Assembly: GCF_007829885.1 (NCBI RefSeq)
Contig: NZ_VIWW01000001.1
Span: forward strand, 3,968,001 to 4,032,000
Direction: 5' to 3'
DNA: 64,000 nucleotides
Source of the DNA: Streptomyces brevispora
Lineage (GTDB): Bacteria > Actinomycetota > Actinomycetes > Streptomycetales > Streptomycetaceae
Shown here: positions 60,834-64,000 of the stretch, one piece after another
Numbering within the stretch: position 1 is the first letter of the stretch
How the letters are laid out: every line of letters starts with the position of its first letter
Translations under genes and position numbers: made by a program
The notes under the pieces: generated by a model
What the model was told of the DNA's origin: nothing
Database searches by the model: none
The model's input: only the letters and a program-made list of their open reading frames with translations

Positions 60834-61047
60834 AACGGGGCCGCTGCTTCGGGGGAGGCGGCGGTTTTCGGGGGAGAACGGGGCCGCCGCTTCGGGGGAA
60901 GCGGCGGTTTTCGGGGGGAACGGGGCTGCCGCTTCGGGGGAGGCGGCGGTTTTCGGGGGGGAACGGGGCTGCCGCTTCGGGGGAGGCGGCGGTTTTCGGG
61001 GGAGAACGGGGCTGCCGCTTCGGGGGAGGCGGCGGTTTTCGGGGGAA
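60834..61047 (+). repeat. Five tandem copies of a 42-43 bp terminator-like unit after sigQ
   Basis: Units begin at 60834, 60877, 60919, 60962 and 61005. Each holds a GC-rich inverted repeat (for example CCGCCGCTTC with GAAGCGGCGG in the second copy) immediately followed by TTTTC. Each unit is therefore a complete intrinsic terminator, and the array would stop plus-strand transcription from sigQ five times over. Sequence divergence among copies is low, so the expansion is recent or maintained. Confidence 0.9.
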
Positions 61048-61098
61048 TACGCTGCGGGGCCGGATGGGCCGGGGGGTCCTGTCCGGCCCCGTCGGCGT

Positions 61099-61137
61099 AC
61101 GCGAAGGGGCCGTTCATGACGAGCGGCCCCTTCGCGT
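61099..61137. terminator. Bidirectional terminator between sigQ array and uridine-kinase-like gene
   Basis: ACGCGAAGGGGCCG (61099-61112) pairs perfectly with 61124-61137 around an 11-base loop. It stands between the sigQ terminator array and the stop of the convergent kinase-like gene. Together with the five-copy array it makes this spacer unusually rich in terminators. No gene lies in 60822-61228. Confidence 0.85.
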
Positions 61138-61228
61138 GTGACCGGTACGGAGCCGCACATCATCGCGTCGTCGGCCCCGAGGCCGTCCGGCGGGACCGTG
61201 CGGACGGGACCGTGCGGATACGGCCTGC

Positions 61229-61939
61229 CTACGGCGCCACGCCGCGCGCCGCCCGGGCCCGGCAGTGTCCCGCCGCGGCCGCGGCGAACCGCCCCAGCGC
61301 CTCCTCCTTGCCGCAGGGGTACGCCCCCAGTTCGGCCTGACGCGCCACGATCCGCCGCTCGGCCCGCATCAGCCGCCACCCCCGACGCAGCAGGAACGGC
61401 ACCGACTTGCGGCCCTCCCGCAGGTCCCGCAGCAGCCGTCGGCGAAACGTCGTCGTCGGGCGGCCGCGCAGGCACAGGGCGTCCGCGAGCACCCCCAGCG
61501 ACCGGCACCGCTCGACTATGTCGGCGGCGAAGATGCCCTCGGCCACGAACAGCGGGGTGCGCTCGATGTGGAGGACCTCGTGCCCGGTACGGGAGCTCGT
61601 GGAGATGTCGTACAGCGGCACGTCGGTGCGGCCGGTGCGGCACAGCGCGGTGATCGCGGCGACCGCGGTGTCGGCGTCCCAGGACCGTACGGAGTCCCAG
61701 TCGATGTCCGTGCTGCCGGGGACGAGCGGCAGCGTGGGGTCGTCGCCCTCCTTGTAGAAGTCGTCCAGCCGCAGCACCGGAAGGCCGGTACGGGCGGCCA
61801 GGGAGGACTTGCCGGAGCCGGAGGGGCCCGTCAACAGGACGACACGGGTCGAAAACACTTGGGAACTCACAGGACATGAGTGTGAGGCATTGACCCGCAC
61901 AGGGGACCCCCCGGAGGTCTCGTTGGTATCGAGCATCAC
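61229..61939 (-). CDS. Uridine kinase-like P-loop phosphotransferase
   Basis: The 236-residue protein has a Walker A motif (VVLLTGPSGSGKSSLA, about residues 33-48). LRLDDFYKEGDDPTLP follows, which matches the uridine kinase nucleoside-binding loop, and a later lid with RGRPTTTFRRRLLRDLREGRK. It probably phosphorylates uridine or cytidine, or a related small alcohol. The start is uncertain: a GTG at about residue 14 would give a shorter protein. No copy of the nucleoside operator is visible upstream, so it may be outside that regulon. Confidence 0.82.
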   Translation of the reverse strand: MMLDTNETSGGSPVRVNASHSCPVSSQVFSTRVVLLTGPSGSGKSSLAARTGLPVLRLDDFYKEGDDPTLPLVPGSTDIDWDSVRSWDADTAVAAITALCRTGRTDVPLYDISTSSRTGHEVLHIERTPLFVAEGIFAADIVERCRSLGVLADALCLRGRPTTTFRRRLLRDLREGRKSVPFLLRRGWRLMRAERRIVARQAELGAYPCGKEEALGRFAAAAAGHCRARAARGVAP

Positions 61940-62011
61940 ACCTCAACTACGCTGTGCACTCAAACGATTACTCGATTGATGGTTCGATCGGCCCGATCAG
62001 GTGGGAAATCC

Positions 62012-62428
62012 ATGGCACGTCACGCACTTTCCAAGTCCCGGCGCCGCGCTCTGCTGCGGGCAGGCCTGACCGTCACCGCGGTGGGAGCCGCGCTCGGTGC
62101 GGGGGGTGCGGCGGCCCAGGCGGCGCCGCTGCCCCTCGTGCAGGCGACGGGCACCGACAGCAGTCTCGGCGAGGCCTTCGACGCGGCCGGTGGCGGGGTG
62201 GCCGGGGCACTCGGCCACTCGCTGAACAGCGGGATCGCCCCGGTGACGCATCTGCGGCTCGACCCGCTGGCCGGCACCGGCACGGACCCGCTGGACAACG
62301 CGGTGGGTACCCAGATCGCCGACTTCAAGCCGGTCTCCACGGCCGCCGTCACCGACCCGGTGACCAGTGGCGGCGCGCTGAAGGACCTGCCCGTGGTGGG
62401 GCAGGTCACGGGGCTGCTGCACAGCTGA
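62012..62428 (+). CDS. Small secreted protein
   Basis: The 138-residue product has a basic N-terminus and signal peptide (cleavage near AAAQAAPLP, about residue 38). The mature part is rich in Gly, Ala, Asp and Thr, has no cysteine, and ends DLPVVGQVTGLLHS. It lacks a recognisable domain. ATG 62012 is preferred over an upstream ATG at 61976 because it begins the typical MARHALSKSRRRALLRAG leader. It is divergent from the kinase-like gene and ends at a strong hairpin. Streptomyces carries several such proteins of unknown role; an automatic ATP-binding label would be unsupported. Confidence 0.75.
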   Translation: MARHALSKSRRRALLRAGLTVTAVGAALGAGGAAAQAAPLPLVQATGTDSSLGEAFDAAGGGVAGALGHSLNSGIAPVTHLRLDPLAGTGTDPLDNAVGTQIADFKPVSTAAVTDPVTSGGALKDLPVVGQVTGLLHS

Positions 62429-62434
62429 CACGGA

Positions 62435-62475
62435 CGTGGCCCGCGCCGCCGGGAACACCGGGGGCGCGGGCCACG
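62435..62475. terminator. Hairpin between secreted-protein and aldehyde dehydrogenase genes
   Basis: CGTGGCCCGCGCC (62435-62447) is perfectly complementary to 62463-62475, between convergent stop codons at 62428 and 62488. Confidence 0.8.
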
Positions 62476-62487
62476 CTCACGCGCCCG

Positions 62488-63435
62488 TCAGTACGAGGAG
62501 CCCGACACGCCCAGCGCGCCCGTCGGGTGCCAGACCGTCTTGGTCTCCAGGAACGCGGTGAGCCGGTGCGTGCCCGGATCGGCCGACCAGTCGGTGCCGT
62601 CCACAGCCTGTGGACGATCCGCGCCCTTCGCCTCCTTCTCGGCGTGGTCGCGGGAGACGAGCGGGCGGAACACCCGCTTCAGGTTGTCGGCCGCCGCGAT
62701 CTCCAGCTCCTTCGCCAGTGCCGCGTCGGCGCCCGTGAGGTCGATGCCGTTCACGTCCTGGTGGGAGGCGAGCGGCGCGGCGATCTCCGCGGTCCTCCCG
62801 GAGAGGATGTTGACCACGCCCCCCGGCAGGTCCGAGGTGGCCAGCACCTCGCCCAGCGACAGGGCGGGCAGCGGGGCGTCGGCCGAGGCGATGACGACCG
62901 CGGTGTTGCCCGTGGCGATCACCGGGGCGACCACCGAGACCAGACCCAGGAACGACGACTCCTGCGGGGCCAGAACCGTGACCACACCGGTCGGCTCGGG
63001 GGTGGAGAGGTTGAGGAAGGGGCCCGCGACCGGGTTCACCGCGCCCACGATCTGGCCGATCTTGTCGGTCCAGCCCGCGTACCAGACCCAGCGGTCGACC
63101 GCCGCGTCCACGACGGCGGCGGCCTTGGACTTCGACAGGCCCTCGGCCTCCGCCACCTCCCGTACGAACTGCTCCCGGCGGCCCTCCAGCATCTCCGCGA
63201 CGCGGTAGAGGACCTGGCCGCGGTTGTACGCGGTCGCGCCCGACCAGCCGCCGAACGCCTTGCGGGCGGCCACGACCGCGTCGCGGGCGTCCTTGCGGGA
63301 CGACTGCGGCGCGTTGGCCAGCCACTTGCCCTTGGAGTCGGTCACCTCGTACACCCGGCCGCTCTCGGAGCGGGGGAACTTGCCCCCGACGTACAGCTTG
63401 TAGGTCTTGAAGACACTCAGTCGTCCGTCAGACAT
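62488..63435 (-). CDS. Aldehyde dehydrogenase-like protein lacking the catalytic half
   Basis: The 315-residue protein covers the NAD-binding half of an aldehyde dehydrogenase (YKLYVGGKFPRSESGRVYEV, RKAFGGWSGATAYNRGQVLYRVAEMLE and APVIATGNTAVVIAS). The active-site region is missing: there is no GQxC cysteine and no catalytic glutamate loop. The tail diverges into a short Lys/Asp-rich end. Its ATG lies inside the last codons of the upstream full dehydrogenase gene (8-base overlap), so the two are co-translated. The pair looks like the two halves of ALDH16-type proteins, where one domain is catalytic and one is not. An accessory or structural role is likely. Confidence 0.82.
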   Translation of the reverse strand: MSDGRLSVFKTYKLYVGGKFPRSESGRVYEVTDSKGKWLANAPQSSRKDARDAVVAARKAFGGWSGATAYNRGQVLYRVAEMLEGRREQFVREVAEAEGLSKSKAAAVVDAAVDRWVWYAGWTDKIGQIVGAVNPVAGPFLNLSTPEPTGVVTVLAPQESSFLGLVSVVAPVIATGNTAVVIASADAPLPALSLGEVLATSDLPGGVVNILSGRTAEIAAPLASHQDVNGIDLTGADAALAKELEIAAADNLKRVFRPLVSRDHAEKEAKGADRPQAVDGTDWSADPGTHRLTAFLETKTVWHPTGALGVSGSSY

Positions 63436-64000
63436 CGAGGTAGGCCTCCAGACCGTGACGGCCGCCTTCGCGGCCGAAGCCCGACTCCTTGTATCCGCCG
63501 AACGGCGAGGTCGGGTCGAACTTGTTGAACGTGTTGGCCCAGACGACGCCCGCCCGGAGCTTGTTCGCCACCGCGAGGATGCGGGAGCCCTTCTCCGTCC
63601 AGATGCCGGCCGAGAGGCCGTACTGGCTGTTGTTGGCCTTGGCGACCGCCTCGTCCGGCGTACGGAACGACAGGACCGACAGCACCGGGCCGAAGATCTC
63701 GTCGCGGGCGACGGTGTGCGCCTGGGTGACGTTGGTGAACAGCGTCGGTGCGAACCAGTAGCCCGAGGAGGGGAGTTCGCAGGGCGCCGACCAGCGCTCG
63801 GCGCCCTCGGCCTCGCCGGTCTCGACGAGCGCGGTGATCCGGGACAGTTGCTCCGCGGAGTTGATCGCGCCGATGTCGGTGTTCTTGTCCAGCGGGTCGC
63901 CGAGGCGCAGCGTGGTCAGCCGGCGCTTGAGGGCGTCCAGCACCTCGTCCTGGACCGACTCCTGCACCAGGAGCCGCGAGCCCGCGCAGCAGACCTGGCC
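63428..64000 (-). CDS. Aldehyde dehydrogenase, C-terminal part (truncated by the window edge)
   Basis: The last 190 residues of an NAD(P)-dependent aldehyde dehydrogenase are present. The edge sequence contains GQVCCAGSRLLVQES, with the catalytic cysteine. ARDEIFGPVLSVLSFRTPDEAVAKANNSQYGL and FNKFDPTSPFGGYKESGFGREGG follow, all diagnostic for the family. The gene continues to the right beyond the window. Its end overlaps the start of the non-catalytic partner gene by 8 bases. In S. coelicolor I recall a deoxyribose-phosphate aldolase gene near here; if so, the aldehyde could come from deoxynucleoside breakdown, but that gene is not in view. Confidence 0.9.
   Translation of the reverse strand, partial: GQVCCAGSRLLVQESVQDEVLDALKRRLTTLRLGDPLDKNTDIGAINSAEQLSRITALVETGEAEGAERWSAPCELPSSGYWFAPTLFTNVTQAHTVARDEIFGPVLSVLSFRTPDEAVAKANNSQYGLSAGIWTEKGSRILAVANKLRAGVVWANTFNKFDPTSPFGGYKESGFGREGGRHGLEAYLDV

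Noticed and set aside
60834..61047. Possible CRISPR array
   Set aside because: The units are directly adjacent with no unique spacers, and each is a hairpin plus T run; it is a terminator repeat.
55515..62428. Treating the two small secreted proteins as chaplins or rodlins
   Set aside because: Neither has the chaplin cysteine pair or Gly/Val/Asn pattern, nor a rodlin signature; they remain unknown secreted proteins.

Overview
The window is a high-GC actinobacterial chromosome segment, almost certainly from a Streptomyces species. The signs are strong G/C bias at third codon positions, frequent GTG starts, ATGA/GTGA stop-start overlaps, and a gene order I recall (not computed) as matching the S. 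coelicolor stretch around SCO4855-SCO4913. It is core-arm DNA. I see no insertion sequence, prophage, CRISPR array, tRNA or rRNA. Both ends are arbitrary cuts, and the right edge truncates an aldehyde dehydrogenase gene.

Layout. 0.15-3.6 kb: succinate dehydrogenase operon sdhCDAB (minus). 3.8-8 kb: an OHCU-decarboxylase-like gene, a secreted GH20 hexosaminidase, a DUF4328-type membrane protein and an unknown gene. 8-11.7 kb: an ABC-permease relic, an ECF sigma factor coupled to a membrane anti-sigma-like protein, and an L,D-transpeptidase lipoprotein. 11.8-16.3 kb: a B12-dependent acyl-CoA mutase catalytic subunit, a LysE exporter, and a divergent FAD monooxygenase/TetR pair with twin operators.

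16.3-30.3 kb: a cell-wall glycopolymer locus of the teichulosonic-acid (Kdn/sialic-type) kind. It encodes a YfhO-like membrane protein, a GT29 sialyltransferase-like protein, a GT8-pyruvyltransferase fusion, two sialyltransferase/polysialyltransferase-like GT-B proteins, a GT2 enzyme, a DUF6716-type protein, a CMP-nonulosonate synthetase fused to a HAD phosphatase, and a NeuB-type synthase. NeuB and the NeuA-HAD fusion would make and activate the nonulosonic acid; the transferases would assemble and cap the polymer.

30.4-31.9 kb: an M48 peptidase relic, a membrane protein and a strong hairpin. 32-40.5 kb: an M20 amidohydrolase, then a nucleoside uptake and salvage locus (BMP lipoprotein, double-ABC ATPase, two permeases, cytidine deaminase, thymidine phosphorylase). 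A palindrome CTACGCGCGTAG or a variant lies ahead of the lipoprotein, ATPase and thymidine phosphorylase genes, and again ahead of adenosine deaminase 15 kb away, suggesting one nucleoside regulon.

40.5-54.1 kb: a large secreted subtilase, a STAS protein, a SigG-type ECF sigma factor with a frameshifted partner, a second L,D-transpeptidase, a divergent MFS/LysR pair, an XRE/DUF397/ATPase trio, an unusual pilin-like anchored protein with three repeats, a NUDIX hydrolase, and an alpha/beta hydrolase lacking its nucleophile. 54.2-64 kb: adenosine deaminase, small secreted proteins, PspC and VanZ proteins, the afsQ1-afsQ2-lipoprotein operon divergent from sigQ with an AfsQ1-type box between them, a uridine-kinase-like gene, and a split pair of aldehyde dehydrogenases.

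A recurring oddity is short tandem repeats anchored at gene 3' ends: 5 x 20 bp at 10.7 kb, 17-bp units at 30.4 kb, 11 x 18 bp at 56.9 kb, and a five-copy terminator array at 60.8 kb. In three of them the repeat unit carries the gene's last codons and stop codon.
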